Positions 9,072 through 18,606 of a stretch of DNA of 64,000 bases are shown in pieces. This DNA is from Chryseolinea sp. H1M3-3 (GTDB lineage Bacteria > Bacteroidota > Bacteroidia > Cytophagales > Cyclobacteriaceae): positions 620,001 to 684,000 of the forward strand of contig NZ_JARKMY010000002.1 in NCBI RefSeq assembly GCF_029360725.1, given 5' to 3'. Every line of letters begins with the position of its first letter. Position 1 is the first letter of the stretch. The notes beneath the pieces were generated by a model, which was not told the DNA's origin, searched no databases, and saw only the letters and a list, made by a program, of their open reading frames with translations. The position numbers were made by a program, and so were the translations under genes.

Positions 9072-10955
9072 ATGAGCGAAGAAGAAAGGATAAGAAGAAT
9101 TGAACGATCGTCACAACTTATTGGCAAGGCGGTTGTGAGTTCTATTCTTGTTACGCTGATTTCTTTCAGTCCGATATTGTTTTTAACGGGACAGGAACAT
9201 AAATTATTTGCTCCGCTGGTTTGGACAAAAACATTTGCCATGATCGGCTCGGGACTTGTCGCTGTGATTCTTGTGCCCGTGTTAATGGTATTGTTGCTGA
9301 AAGGAAAAATCCGCCCTGAAAGCAAACACCCGATTAGCCGGTTTTTTACCTGGATCTATGGCCCGGTGATCAGGTGGTGTTTAAGATGGAAGAAACTGAC
9401 CCTGGCGTTTGCGTTGGCGTTGGTGTTGGGTAGTCTTCCCCTCGTGTTAAATCTTGGAACAGAGTTCATGCCGCCATTGGACGAAGGGTCCTTGTTGTTC
9501 ATGCCCGTGACGTTGCCAGACATTTCGAACAACGAAGCCAAGCGCCTCATGCAAGTTCAGGATAAAATCATTAAGTCTCATCCTGAGGTCGAAAACGTGT
9601 TGGGAAAAGCAGGTCGTGCAAATACGGCAACGGACAACGCACCCATCAGCATGATTGAAACTATTATTATTCTGAAACCACAGCATCAATGGCGCAGCGG
9701 TATTACAAAAGACGACATCATTCGTGAATTGAATGAGCAGCTTACTATTCCAGGAGTCATCAACAGTTGGACGCAGCCGATTGTAAACAGAATCAACATG
9801 CTTTCAACCGGCATTAGAACAGACGTAGGTGTAAAGATCTACGGGCAAAGTCTCGATTCGATTAATGTTCTTGCCCAGGAATTTAAAAAACATCTTGAAG
9901 GTCTTGAAGGTGTTGCCGATTTATACGTTGAACCAATAGTCGGCGGAAAATATATTGATATAAAAATTAAGAAAGATGTAATTGGAAGATACGGCCTTTC
10001 AGCAGACGACATTAACATGTTTGTCGAAACTGCTTTGGGCGGAATGAATGCCACTACGACGATCGAAGCCCGTGAACGCTTTTCTGTAAATGTCCGCTTT
10101 GCTCAAGACTTTCGAAGCACCATTCAACAACTGCATAGGCTGCAAATTCAATCACCTGCATTAGGACCAATACCATTGTCGGCCGTAGCAGAGATAACTT
10201 TGACGGAAGGGCCACCCATGATTAATTCGGAAAACGCTATGTTAAGAGGTACTCTGCTATTTAATATTCGTGGGAGGGACATGGGAAATACAGTGGCGGA
10301 TGCAAAAGATCGCCTGGAAGAAGCAGTTAAACAGTTGCCTAATGGTTATTATGTGGAATGGAGTGGCCAGTATGAAAACCAGGTGCGTGCAGAAAACAGG
10401 TTGAAGATTATTATTCCCGTAGTATTGATCATCATTTTAATCATACTGTTTTTTACATTTAAGAGTATGCGTGAGGTATTGATTGTGTTAACCAGTATCC
10501 CCGTTGCGTTGGTGGGCGGTGCTTATTCCTTGCATTTCTTTCATGTGAATTTTTCCGTTGCCGTTGCCGTCGGCTTTATCGCTTTGTTTGGCGTAGCCAT
10601 TGAAACCGGTGTTTTAATGTTGGTCTACCTGAACAATGCATTGTATTTTAAAGTAAAAGGTATTGACGGCAGCGTTACTAAAGAGCATATTGAAGAGGCA
10701 ATTTATGAAGGCGCTGTGCAACGCTTAAGACCCAAGCTCATGACGGTGTTGGTCGATATTTTTGGTTTGTTGCCAGTCCTGGTGGCGACTGGTGCAGGCA
10801 GTGATATCATGAAACCAATTACCATTCCCTTTGTGTTTGGTTTATTGACATCCACACTGTTTGTACTGATCGTATTGCCGGTGCTCTACGGATACATCCG
10901 GGAGCGGGAACTACGCAAAACAGGTCATTTAAAGTACAATTTATTGGGAGAATGA
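9072..10955 (+). CDS. CusA/CzcA-type RND metal efflux pump, C-terminal part (copy 1)
   Basis: The 627 residues begin with the helix preceding TM5 and include TM5-TM6 (SFSPILFLTGQE), the second porter lobe (EFMPPLDEGSLLFMPVTLPD, GKAGRANTATDNAP, RINMLSTGIRTDVG) and the last transmembrane set (VALVGGAYSL, VAVGFIALFGVAIETGVLM, RLRPKLMTV). It completes the pump begun at 7802. The frame opens at an ATG one base beyond the previous stop. The pieces could be made separately and assemble, since the break falls in a cytoplasmic loop, or this may be one gene broken by an indel. Confidence 0.85.
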   Translation: MSEEERIRRIERSSQLIGKAVVSSILVTLISFSPILFLTGQEHKLFAPLVWTKTFAMIGSGLVAVILVPVLMVLLLKGKIRPESKHPISRFFTWIYGPVIRWCLRWKKLTLAFALALVLGSLPLVLNLGTEFMPPLDEGSLLFMPVTLPDISNNEAKRLMQVQDKIIKSHPEVENVLGKAGRANTATDNAPISMIETIIILKPQHQWRSGITKDDIIRELNEQLTIPGVINSWTQPIVNRINMLSTGIRTDVGVKIYGQSLDSINVLAQEFKKHLEGLEGVADLYVEPIVGGKYIDIKIKKDVIGRYGLSADDINMFVETALGGMNATTTIEARERFSVNVRFAQDFRSTIQQLHRLQIQSPALGPIPLSAVAEITLTEGPPMINSENAMLRGTLLFNIRGRDMGNTVADAKDRLEEAVKQLPNGYYVEWSGQYENQVRAENRLKIIIPVVLIIILIILFFTFKSMREVLIVLTSIPVALVGGAYSLHFFHVNFSVAVAVGFIALFGVAIETGVLMLVYLNNALYFKVKGIDGSVTKEHIEEAIYEGAVQRLRPKLMTVLVDIFGLLPVLVATGAGSDIMKPITIPFVFGLLTSTLFVLIVLPVLYGYIRERELRKTGHLKYNLLGE

Positions 10956-11019
10956 GCGGAAAATGGAATTTTGTAAAACCTTATGCTTAAAGTATAAATC
11001 ATGTTTGGCCCCAAAACCG

Positions 11020-11027
11020 TATATTTG
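11020..11027 (+). promoter_or_regulatory. Candidate -7 element before the HYC_CC_PP gene
   Basis: TATATTTG matches TAnnTTTG and lies seven bases before the ATG at 11035. A TTTG at 11004-11007 is closer than the usual -33 spacing. Confidence 0.35.
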
Positions 11028-11034
11028 AAAATAA

Positions 11035-11442
11035 ATGAAATTCCTTAAAACCATATCGGTTGTTTCTCTGACCTTATTGGTGTTGGTTTCCTCCAGCAGC
11101 TTTAAACTTGGAATTCATTTATGTGCAGGTGATATACAAGATATGGCATTGTTTTCCGAGGTGGAGAAATGTGCGATGGAAAAAAAGCTCCCACCTTGTC
11201 ATAAACATCAGACTGCTCCCTGCTGCGATGATGAAACCATTGTACACGAGGGGGATGGTTTTGAAGTATCATTTTCAGATATTACTATTTCTCCAGGTCC
11301 TTTTTTAGATTTGGAAATTCCTTCAGTGATGGTATCGGAAATTATTCCAGAGGCCCCTTCAGCGAAATTATTCTACCATGATTATGATCCACCGCTGAGA
11401 TCGTATGATCTGACCGTTACACACCAAGTATTTCTTATTTGA
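11035..11442 (+). CDS. HYC_CC_PP family protein
   Basis: The 135-residue protein has an N-terminal signal or anchor segment and three landmarks of this Bacteroidota family: GIHLCAGD (the HYC position, with Leu for Tyr), APCCDDE (CC) and YDPPLRSYD (PP). Members usually sit beside CusA-type pumps, as here, where it precedes the second pump. The Cys and His residues suggest metal binding in the periplasm; that role is inference. Confidence 0.7.
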   Translation: MKFLKTISVVSLTLLVLVSSSSFKLGIHLCAGDIQDMALFSEVEKCAMEKKLPPCHKHQTAPCCDDETIVHEGDGFEVSFSDITISPGPFLDLEIPSVMVSEIIPEAPSAKLFYHDYDPPLRSYDLTVTHQVFLI

Positions 11443-11481
11443 TTTGTCAATCCGTATGAGGAGTCATCTGCGCTCCTTCTA

Positions 11482-11501
11482 ATCGCTTTCTTTCCAGCGA
11501 T
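11482..11501 (+). terminator. Small hairpin between HYC_CC_PP gene and second pump
   Basis: ATCGCT and AGCGAT pair across an eight-base loop and are followed by a T-rich stretch. An AGGAG/CTCCT pair lies just before. It could weakly terminate or process the transcript. Confidence 0.35.
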
Positions 11502-11533
11502 CTTTATTCCTTTTATTGTTTTGAATTTAAGTT

Positions 11534-12826
11534 ATGGTTGAGAAATTAATTTCTATATCTCTGCGCAATAGATTTTTGGTATTGCTAATTGCCGCGGGAT
11601 TGTTTGCCTGGGGTGTCTATTCCATAAAGATTAACAAAATTGACGCTATACCTGATCTTTCTGAAAACCAGGTGATTGTTTTTACCGAGTGGATGGGTAG
11701 AAGTCCCCAGATTATTGAAGACCAGGTAACCTATCCGTTGGTTACCAACCTGCAAGGTCTGCCTCAGGTTAAATATGTTCGGGGTGCTTCGATGTTTGGA
11801 ATGAGTTTCGTTTATATCATCTTCAATGACGATACGGATGTCTATTGGGCACGAGAACGTGTTTTAGAGCGCCTTAATTATGCCACAAAATTGTTACCCG
11901 AAGGCGCAACGCCAACCCTTGGCCCTGACGGTACGGGTGTAGGTCATATCTTATGGTATACCCTCGATGCACCTGGTATGGATCTGGGTGAACAGCGCGC
12001 TATTCAGGATTGGTATGTAAAGTTTGCCCTTCAAAACGCACCGGGTGTAAGTGAAATCGCTTCCTTCGGGGGATTTCAAAAGCAGTATCAGGTAACGCTC
12101 AATCCCAATAAACTCAGCTACTATGGATTATCCACGCAAGAAGTAATTCAATCCGTAAGAAGTAATAACAATGAAGCCGGCGGCAGAAAGTTCGAGTTGA
12201 GTGACATCGGCTACATTATCAAAACCACTGGCTATCTCAACTCAGTTGAGGAAATTGAAAATATTCCCGTGAAGACGGTCAATGCTACTCCCGTAAGCAT
12301 CGGCGATGTCGGCACCGTACAAATGACAGGCGAAAGTAGGCTTGGAATATTCGATCTCGACGGAGAAGGTGAAGTCGTGGGTGGTATCGTTGTCATGCGC
12401 TACGGTGAGAATGCAGACGAGGTGATTGCTGGTATAAAGAAGAAAATGGAGGAAGTCGCTAAAGGCTTCCCTTCAGGAATGAAATTCAACGTCATCTATG
12501 ATCGAAGTGAACTCATCCAGGAATCGATCTCATCTATAAAGACAACGCTGGTAGAAGAAATGATCGTGGTGTCACTAGTGGTAATCATTTTCCTTTTTCA
12601 TTGGAGGAGCGCTGCCAGCATCATCATCCAGATTCCGATCACCATTGCTACGAGTTTCATTTTGTTAAATGCTTTCGGTATCACATCCAATATCATGTCG
12701 TTAACGGGTATTGCCCTGGCAATTGGGGTAATTGTTGACAACGGAATCATTATGGCCGAAAATTCTTATAAGAATTTATCAACACGTTTTGCAGAATTAA
12801 ATCCGGAAACAGAAAATAAGTTATGA
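11534..12826 (+). CDS. CusA/CzcA-type RND metal efflux pump, N-terminal part (copy 2)
   Basis: The 430 residues are closely similar to the copy-1 N-terminal part, with DAIPDLSENQVIVFTEWMGR, QVTYPL and the TM4 relay GVIVDNGIIMAEN. It ends in the cytoplasmic loop after TM4 and overlaps the next frame by ATGA. Together the two frames would give about 1,078 residues, a normal CusA length. The upstream frame of the second part is closed at 12817-12819, so a fusing indel would have to lie between about 12820 and 12826. This position matches the copy-1 break. Confidence 0.85.
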   Translation: MVEKLISISLRNRFLVLLIAAGLFAWGVYSIKINKIDAIPDLSENQVIVFTEWMGRSPQIIEDQVTYPLVTNLQGLPQVKYVRGASMFGMSFVYIIFNDDTDVYWARERVLERLNYATKLLPEGATPTLGPDGTGVGHILWYTLDAPGMDLGEQRAIQDWYVKFALQNAPGVSEIASFGGFQKQYQVTLNPNKLSYYGLSTQEVIQSVRSNNNEAGGRKFELSDIGYIIKTTGYLNSVEEIENIPVKTVNATPVSIGDVGTVQMTGESRLGIFDLDGEGEVVGGIVVMRYGENADEVIAGIKKKMEEVAKGFPSGMKFNVIYDRSELIQESISSIKTTLVEEMIVVSLVVIIFLFHWRSAASIIIQIPITIATSFILLNAFGITSNIMSLTGIALAIGVIVDNGIIMAENSYKNLSTRFAELNPETENKL

Positions 12827-14769
12827 TTAAAAAAATATTTTCAAGGAACTACACAAGTATCGATGAGGCCGAGCGATTGGCGATTATTGAAAAATCTTCG
12901 AAGCAAGTTTCGCGTGGCGTATTTTATTCCACCATTATTATTATCACTTCATTTTTACCAGTCTTCATGCTTACAGGTCAGGAAGGAAAGCTATTTCATC
13001 CGTTGGCTTATACGAAAACGTTCATTATGCTGGTGGATGCATTTCTAGTGATTACGCTTGCGCCGGTCATCATTTCATTTTTTATGAAAGGAAAATTTAC
13101 GGGTGAAAACAAAAATCCCATCAACAGATTTCTGGAGCGCATATATGAACCCATCATACGTGCTTGTATGAAGTGGAGAAAAACAACAATTGGTGTCAAC
13201 ATACTCGCATTATTGATCAGTGTGCCGTTGTTGATGAGTTTGGGTAGAGAGTTTATGCCGGCATTAGATGAACAGTCTATTCTTTTTATGCCCGTTACTT
13301 TACCAGATGTTTCGAACAAGGAAATAAAACGAATCCTTCAGGTGCAAGACAAAATTATTAAGTCAGTGCCTGAAGTTGACAAGGTGTTGGGAAAAGCCGG
13401 GCGGGCAAGTACATCCACAGATAACTCACCATTGAGCATGATTGAAACGATTATCATGCTTAAACCAAAATCAGAATGGCGGGAAGGACTCACTAAGAAA
13501 GATATCATCAATGAACTGGACGCTAAAATGCAAATCCCCGGGGTTGTCAATGGATGGACACAACCTATTATTAACAGAATCAATATGCTTGCAACAGGTA
13601 TCCGTACCGATGTAGGCGTTAAAGTTTACGGCCAGGATCTCGATAGTATTGCTCATTTAGCTGAACGGGTAAAATTGGCCTTAAGCGGAATCGAAGGTGT
13701 GAAAGACTTGTATGTCGATCCGATTACAGGAGGCAAGTACCTTTCTATCAATGTCAACCGGGAGGCGATCGGTCGCTATGGACTTTCAGTCAATGATGTT
13801 AACATGATCGTTGAATCGGCGATAGGAGGTGCATCTGTTGGCCAAACTGTTGAAGGGCGACAACGATTTTCCATCAATGTCAGACTCGCACAGGATTTTA
13901 GAAACAGTATTGAATCACTCAAACGTATCCCTATTCAGACACCTGATCGAGGCACCGTTCCATTATCTGCCGTTGCTGAGATAAAGTTTGAAGATGGCCC
14001 TCCAATGATCGTTTCTGAAAATGCCATGCTTCGCGGTGCCGTGCTGTTTAACGTTCGTGATCGTGATCTGGGGAGCACGGTAAAGGAAGCCATGGAAAAA
14101 TTGAATTCACAAATGGGTGAACTTCCCAATGGCTACTATCTGGAATGGAGTGGACAATATGAAAATTTGATTCGCGGCGAAAGAACATTGCTTGTTATCC
14201 TTCCGGTGGTCATGTTGATTATTTTCGTTTCACTTTATCTGGCATTCAAATCAATTCGTGAAGCTTTTTTCAGCTTGATCACGGTGCCGTTTGCTTTGAT
14301 AGGCGGTGCATACATGGTTTATTTTTATGGTGTCAATTTATCCGTAGCCGTAGCGGTTGGGTTTATAGCTTTATTTGGTATTGCCGTTGAAACGGGCGTT
14401 GTCATGGTGATCTATTTGAATGATGCCATGCAACAGTTAGTGAAGCTTCGCGGTAATTCAAGAGAAAAAATTTCAAGAGATGATCTTAGAGAATTTGTAA
14501 TTGCAGGTGCAGCTAAACGATTGCGGCCGAAACTTATGACGGTAAGTGTCGCTTTATTTGGTCTTGTGCCTGTATTGTGGGCTACCGGTGTAGGGAGCGA
14601 TGTGATGAAACCCATTGTTCTTCCCATGATCGGGGGCGTGCTTACCTCGTCGACTCACATTTTATTAGTAACGCCACTCATTTTTTTGATGACGAAGGAA
14701 TATGAATTAAGAAAATTTGGAAAAATAGAAGTTTATGAAAATACTCATGAAGCAGAAGGCAGAGATTGA
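12823..14769 (+). CDS. CusA/CzcA-type RND metal efflux pump, C-terminal part (copy 2)
   Basis: The 648 residues cover the loop helix (ERLAIIEKSSKQV), TM5-TM6, the second porter lobe (EFMPALDEQSILFMPVTLPD, GKAGRASTSTDNSP, RINMLATGIRTDVG) and the terminal membrane helices (FALIGGAYMVY, IALFGIAVETGVVMVIY, RLRPKLMTV). The ATG lies in an ATGA overlap with the first part, which allows translational coupling. This copy is followed directly by the channel and adaptor genes needed for a CusCBA-like tripartite pump. Confidence 0.85.
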   Translation: MIKKIFSRNYTSIDEAERLAIIEKSSKQVSRGVFYSTIIIITSFLPVFMLTGQEGKLFHPLAYTKTFIMLVDAFLVITLAPVIISFFMKGKFTGENKNPINRFLERIYEPIIRACMKWRKTTIGVNILALLISVPLLMSLGREFMPALDEQSILFMPVTLPDVSNKEIKRILQVQDKIIKSVPEVDKVLGKAGRASTSTDNSPLSMIETIIMLKPKSEWREGLTKKDIINELDAKMQIPGVVNGWTQPIINRINMLATGIRTDVGVKVYGQDLDSIAHLAERVKLALSGIEGVKDLYVDPITGGKYLSINVNREAIGRYGLSVNDVNMIVESAIGGASVGQTVEGRQRFSINVRLAQDFRNSIESLKRIPIQTPDRGTVPLSAVAEIKFEDGPPMIVSENAMLRGAVLFNVRDRDLGSTVKEAMEKLNSQMGELPNGYYLEWSGQYENLIRGERTLLVILPVVMLIIFVSLYLAFKSIREAFFSLITVPFALIGGAYMVYFYGVNLSVAVAVGFIALFGIAVETGVVMVIYLNDAMQQLVKLRGNSREKISRDDLREFVIAGAAKRLRPKLMTVSVALFGLVPVLWATGVGSDVMKPIVLPMIGGVLTSSTHILLVTPLIFLMTKEYELRKFGKIEVYENTHEAEGRD

Positions 14770-14791
14770 AAGGAGGAGCGGTGAAATTCAT

Positions 14792-16051
14792 ATGCTCACC
14801 GTATTCAGCCGCCTTGTAAAACTCGTTTCGGCGACTTTGGTTTTACTAACATTTCAGGCAAAGGCACAAGTAGTTACGCTGGACAGTTTGCTTGCCGTGA
14901 TTGACAGGCAAAACCCGATGCTCCAGGAGTATGATTATAAAGTACGTGCCTTGGATGCCTACGCTGAAGGCGCAAAAAGCTGGATGGCGCCTATGGTAGG
15001 CGTTGGTCCTTACTGGTATCCTTATCCGGGCAAGACTGTAATGAGCGAGGCCGAAAAAGGAATGTTTATGATTAACCTTGAACAAGATATTCCGAATCCG
15101 GCAAAGTTAAAGGCAAAGCGCAATTATTATGCGAGTAAAGCGAAAGTAGAGCAACAGGCTAGGGCCGTTCAATATAATGCCTTACGGTCTGAAGCAAAAA
15201 CATTTTACTACAAATGGTTGGTCGCCGAAAAGAAGCACAGTGTATTGAAAGAGAATGAGCGAATTATTGAATTGATGTTGAAGCTTGCGCGCATACGTTA
15301 CCCGTACAACCAGGGTAGCTTAGGGAACATTTACAAAGTTGAAGGACGCCTGCATGAAGTTCAAAACATGATGCTGATGACTGCCGCTGATAAACAAGAG
15401 AGTAGTTACCGACTGAAATCTTTAATGAATCTTAATCCCACCGATTCGATGATGGTGGATACGACCACCTCGGTACATTTTGACCCCAACGAGATTGCAT
15501 ACGATACGGCATCCTTAAGAGAACGGCGAAGCGATGTCAAACAAATTAATCAGTCCATTGAAGTTATGCGTCTCAATCAACAATTTCAACGGGTTCAGGC
15601 AAAGCCTGATTTTAAAATTCGCCTGGAACACATGGACCCACGCGGTCAGGGTATGCCTAACCAGTTTTCAGCCATGGCGATGGTAACAATTCCGATTGCA
15701 CCGTGGTCATCTAAAATGTATAAATCAGAAGTGCGCGGAATGCAATATGATATTGAGGCCATGAGGAAAGAGCGAGAGTCTGTGCTGATAGAAAGTCGTG
15801 GCATGCTGGCAGGCATGGCAACACAATTGAGCAGCATGCAAAAGCAACTAGCTAACTATCATACTAAAATTATTCCTGCGTTGCGCAAAAATTACGAGAC
15901 TTTGATATTGGCGTACGAAGAGAATCGCGAACAATTACCAATTGTCATTGACGGGTGGGAAGCGTTGAACATGACGCAAATGGAATATTTGAACAAACTT
16001 GAATCCTATTACAATATGATCATAAGTTATGAGAAAGCGCTGGAGAAATAG
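14792..16051 (+). CDS. TolC-like outer membrane efflux protein
   Basis: This is the outer-membrane channel of the metal efflux complex, 419 residues from the ATG at 14792. That start gives a clean signal peptide ending FQAKAQ and has AGGAGG upstream at 14771; an earlier in-frame start at 14735 would lie inside the pump gene. The mature part is rich in long helices (for example ALDAYAEGAKSW and EQDIPNPAKLKAKRNYYASKA), as in TolC-family proteins. It is the only channel gene in the island, so both pumps may share it. The end overlaps the adaptor gene by 23 bases. Confidence 0.82.
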   Translation: MLTVFSRLVKLVSATLVLLTFQAKAQVVTLDSLLAVIDRQNPMLQEYDYKVRALDAYAEGAKSWMAPMVGVGPYWYPYPGKTVMSEAEKGMFMINLEQDIPNPAKLKAKRNYYASKAKVEQQARAVQYNALRSEAKTFYYKWLVAEKKHSVLKENERIIELMLKLARIRYPYNQGSLGNIYKVEGRLHEVQNMMLMTAADKQESSYRLKSLMNLNPTDSMMVDTTTSVHFDPNEIAYDTASLRERRSDVKQINQSIEVMRLNQQFQRVQAKPDFKIRLEHMDPRGQGMPNQFSAMAMVTIPIAPWSSKMYKSEVRGMQYDIEAMRKERESVLIESRGMLAGMATQLSSMQKQLANYHTKIIPALRKNYETLILAYEENREQLPIVIDGWEALNMTQMEYLNKLESYYNMIISYEKALEK

Positions 16052-17327
16052 TTTTATAAAAGTAATAGCATTGCTGCTGTTGTTACTTGCTTCATGTAAT
16101 AAAAGTGATAACCACACCGACCATGCCGATGTGTATACTTGTCCTATGCATCCAACTGTTGTTTCTGACCAGCCTGGAACCTGTCCGGTATGTGGAATGG
16201 ATCTCGTACGAAAGGCCCGTCCCGGTGAGGAGATAAAAATCACGGAGGATTTGGCAAGGCTGATGAAATCGCCCAACCAGTCCGTTGTGTCTTCCATTAA
16301 AACTGTAAAACCCGCATACAAGACGGTTCCAGTCTCATTGGAAGCTGTGGGTATTGTTACTTATGATACCCGGAATATCTACACGATTCCAGCACGATTC
16401 GGTGGCCGGATTGAAAAAATGTTTTTAAAGTATGAATTTCAACGGGTACACAAAGGTCAAAAGATCGCAGAGATTTATAGTCCCGAAATAATTACAGCCC
16501 AGCGTGAACTGCTTTACCTGATGAAAAATGACAGCACAAACGATATCCTGGTAAAGGGGGCAAAACGTAAGCTTGAACTATTAGGATTATCATCCTCTCA
16601 ACTCGAGGAATTGATCAGGCAACAGCGGCCGACGGATGTTTTGGGGGTGTACAGCCCGTATGAGGGATATGTAATTATCAATGACGCCGTACCTTCGGGT
16701 TCGCAAGTTATGACTCAGACCCCTTCAACGGACGGAGAAATGGGAGGGATGGGTTCGAAATCGTCAAGTTCATCGCCATCAGCTTCCATTAATTCAAATG
16801 TCGCTTCTGCGCGCCTTGTTCGTGAGGGCGACTATGTTTCATCAGGCCAGACGTTGTTGAAGCTGGTTAACACCAATGCGCTTCGTATTGAACTTGATCT
16901 CGCAGGTGGAAAAAATGCAATGGTAAAAGTTGGCGACAAAATTACCCTAGATCTGGGTAATGGAAAAACTGAGCATGCTTCGGTTAATTTTGTTCAGCCT
17001 TTTTTTAACGAGGGTCAAACCTTCCTAAAAATTCGCGTGTATGCAAAGAAGATCCGGGACCTTTATATTGGTCAGCTCGTTCGAGCAAATATCGAACTAG
17101 AGCCAAGGGAATCCCTTTGGATTCCAAAAGAGGCAGTGCTGGATCTTGGGACTGATAAAATAGTGTTTGTCAAAAATCGAGAAGTTCTGACCCCGAAGAA
17201 AGTCGTGACTGGCATAGATGCAGATGGACTGACAGAAGTAGTGAGTGGCTTATCTTCGTCAGAAGAAGTCGCATTTAATGCTCAATACCTGGTCGATAGT
17301 GAAAGCTTTATCAAACCAATTCAGTAG
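16029..17327 (+). CDS. CusB-type periplasmic adaptor with heavy-metal-binding head (first)
   Basis: The 432-residue membrane fusion protein has a lipobox (LLASC). A heavy-metal-binding domain follows (YTCPMHPTVVSDQPGTCPVC, then GMD), then hairpin and barrel-sandwich segments (IPARFGGRIEKMFLKYEF, QKIAEIYSPEI). A low-complexity Ser-rich insertion lies at about residues 240-260. It links the RND pump to the TolC-like channel and may hand metal to the pump through the CPMH/CPVCGM motif. It overlaps the channel gene and is followed one base later by a second adaptor. Confidence 0.85.
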   Translation: MRKRWRNSFIKVIALLLLLLASCNKSDNHTDHADVYTCPMHPTVVSDQPGTCPVCGMDLVRKARPGEEIKITEDLARLMKSPNQSVVSSIKTVKPAYKTVPVSLEAVGIVTYDTRNIYTIPARFGGRIEKMFLKYEFQRVHKGQKIAEIYSPEIITAQRELLYLMKNDSTNDILVKGAKRKLELLGLSSSQLEELIRQQRPTDVLGVYSPYEGYVIINDAVPSGSQVMTQTPSTDGEMGGMGSKSSSSSPSASINSNVASARLVREGDYVSSGQTLLKLVNTNALRIELDLAGGKNAMVKVGDKITLDLGNGKTEHASVNFVQPFFNEGQTFLKIRVYAKKIRDLYIGQLVRANIELEPRESLWIPKEAVLDLGTDKIVFVKNREVLTPKKVVTGIDADGLTEVVSGLSSSEEVAFNAQYLVDSESFIKPIQ

Positions 17328-17328
17328 G

Positions 17329-18534
17329 ATGAAAAAAATATTAATTTTTGTATTCGTGTTGTTCTTATTCGCGGCATGTGAGCAAAAAGGGAAATCAGGT
17401 GAGCATTCGGAACATGCGAAGTCGACATCGACGACTAAATATACCTGTGCCATGCACCCTCAAATTGTGCAGGACAAGCCGGGGACCTGCCCGATTTGTG
17501 GAATGACGCTGGTGGAAGTATCAACGTTGGGCCAAAGCAACGACTTAATGTTAAATGATACACAAATGCGGTTGGCTAATATCACTACACGACGGGCTGG
17601 TAAAAGGTCAGTAGGTGAAACGATGTTCATCAATGGAACACTGGCCGTCGACGAGGAGCGAAGTGAAGCCATCAGCAGCCGGGCGCCAGGAAGAATTGAG
17701 AAATTATTTGTAAAGGAGTCTGGTCAACCCGTTGCAAAAGGTCAGCCCCTATATGTGCTGTACAGTGAACAACTGCTAACCTTACAACAGGAATATCTGC
17801 TCGCAAAAGATCAATATGAGTCCCTTGGAAAAACAGAGTTACGTTACAAGTCATTTTTAGATGCAGCTACCCGTAAACTGTTACGCTACGGATTAACGCA
17901 AAGTCAAATTGACCAGCTCAACAGAAATTCAATGGAACCAAGAATTACTTTTTTGAGTCCATCCACTGGAATTGTTGTCACCATAGAAGCAACGGAAGGC
18001 CAATACGTGGAAGAAGGTGCCTTACTTTACAGGATAGAAGATGTTTCTTCTCTTTGGGTGGAGGCAGAATTATATCCTAACGAAGCTTCCATCGTAAAAC
18101 TAGGTGATAAGATTACCGTAAATGTAAACGGATCGGAGTCCACGCGCGCAGAGGCTGAAGTGACCTTCCTAAGTCCGGAATTCAGGGCGGGAACACAAAT
18201 CCTGATAATGCGCGCTATGATTAATAATCCAGGTATGCAATTAAGGCCTGGGCAGCAGGTACAGGTATTATTTACGCGTGGTTCACGTGAGGCGATTGCC
18301 CTTCCCGTAGATGCCGTAATTCGCGATGGAAAAGGATCGCATGTGTATGTCCAATCGGGACGTAATACTTTTAGGCCGAGAATGGTTAAGACTGGGATCG
18401 AAGGATTTGAACAGGTAGAAATCACTGAAGGCCTCACTGAAAGTGATACAGTTGCCGTTACAGGTGCATATCTTTTATATTCAGAAATTGTTCTTAAGAA
18501 AGGATCAGATCCAATGGCCGGACATAACCATTAA
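17329..18534 (+). CDS. CusB-type periplasmic adaptor with heavy-metal-binding head (second)
   Basis: From the ATG at 17329, one base after the previous stop, it has 401 residues. It is a lipoprotein (lipobox FAACE) with the same metal-binding head (YTCAMHPQIVQDKPGTCPIC, then GMT) and adaptor core (SSRAPGRIEKLFVKESGQ). It is clearly a paralogue of the preceding adaptor, but lacks the Ser-rich insertion. Two adaptors for two pumps is a natural reading; hetero-oligomers are also possible. Confidence 0.87.
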   Translation: MKKILIFVFVLFLFAACEQKGKSGEHSEHAKSTSTTKYTCAMHPQIVQDKPGTCPICGMTLVEVSTLGQSNDLMLNDTQMRLANITTRRAGKRSVGETMFINGTLAVDEERSEAISSRAPGRIEKLFVKESGQPVAKGQPLYVLYSEQLLTLQQEYLLAKDQYESLGKTELRYKSFLDAATRKLLRYGLTQSQIDQLNRNSMEPRITFLSPSTGIVVTIEATEGQYVEEGALLYRIEDVSSLWVEAELYPNEASIVKLGDKITVNVNGSESTRAEAEVTFLSPEFRAGTQILIMRAMINNPGMQLRPGQQVQVLFTRGSREAIALPVDAVIRDGKGSHVYVQSGRNTFRPRMVKTGIEGFEQVEITEGLTESDTVAVTGAYLLYSEIVLKKGSDPMAGHNH

Positions 18535-18564
18535 TATTTTAATGGATAATTACAAATTACGACA

Positions 18565-18592
18565 AACTTCAACACTTAGAACTCCAACACTT
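18565..18592 (+). repeat. Short direct repeat before the DUF3347 gene
   Basis: AACTTCAACACTT (18565-18577) and AACTCCAACACTT (18580-18592) differ at one base and have a 15-base period. They end 14 bases before the DUF3347 start codon. They could be a regulator site or plain leader sequence. Confidence 0.4.
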
Positions 18593-18606
18593 CAACACAT
18601 ATAAAC

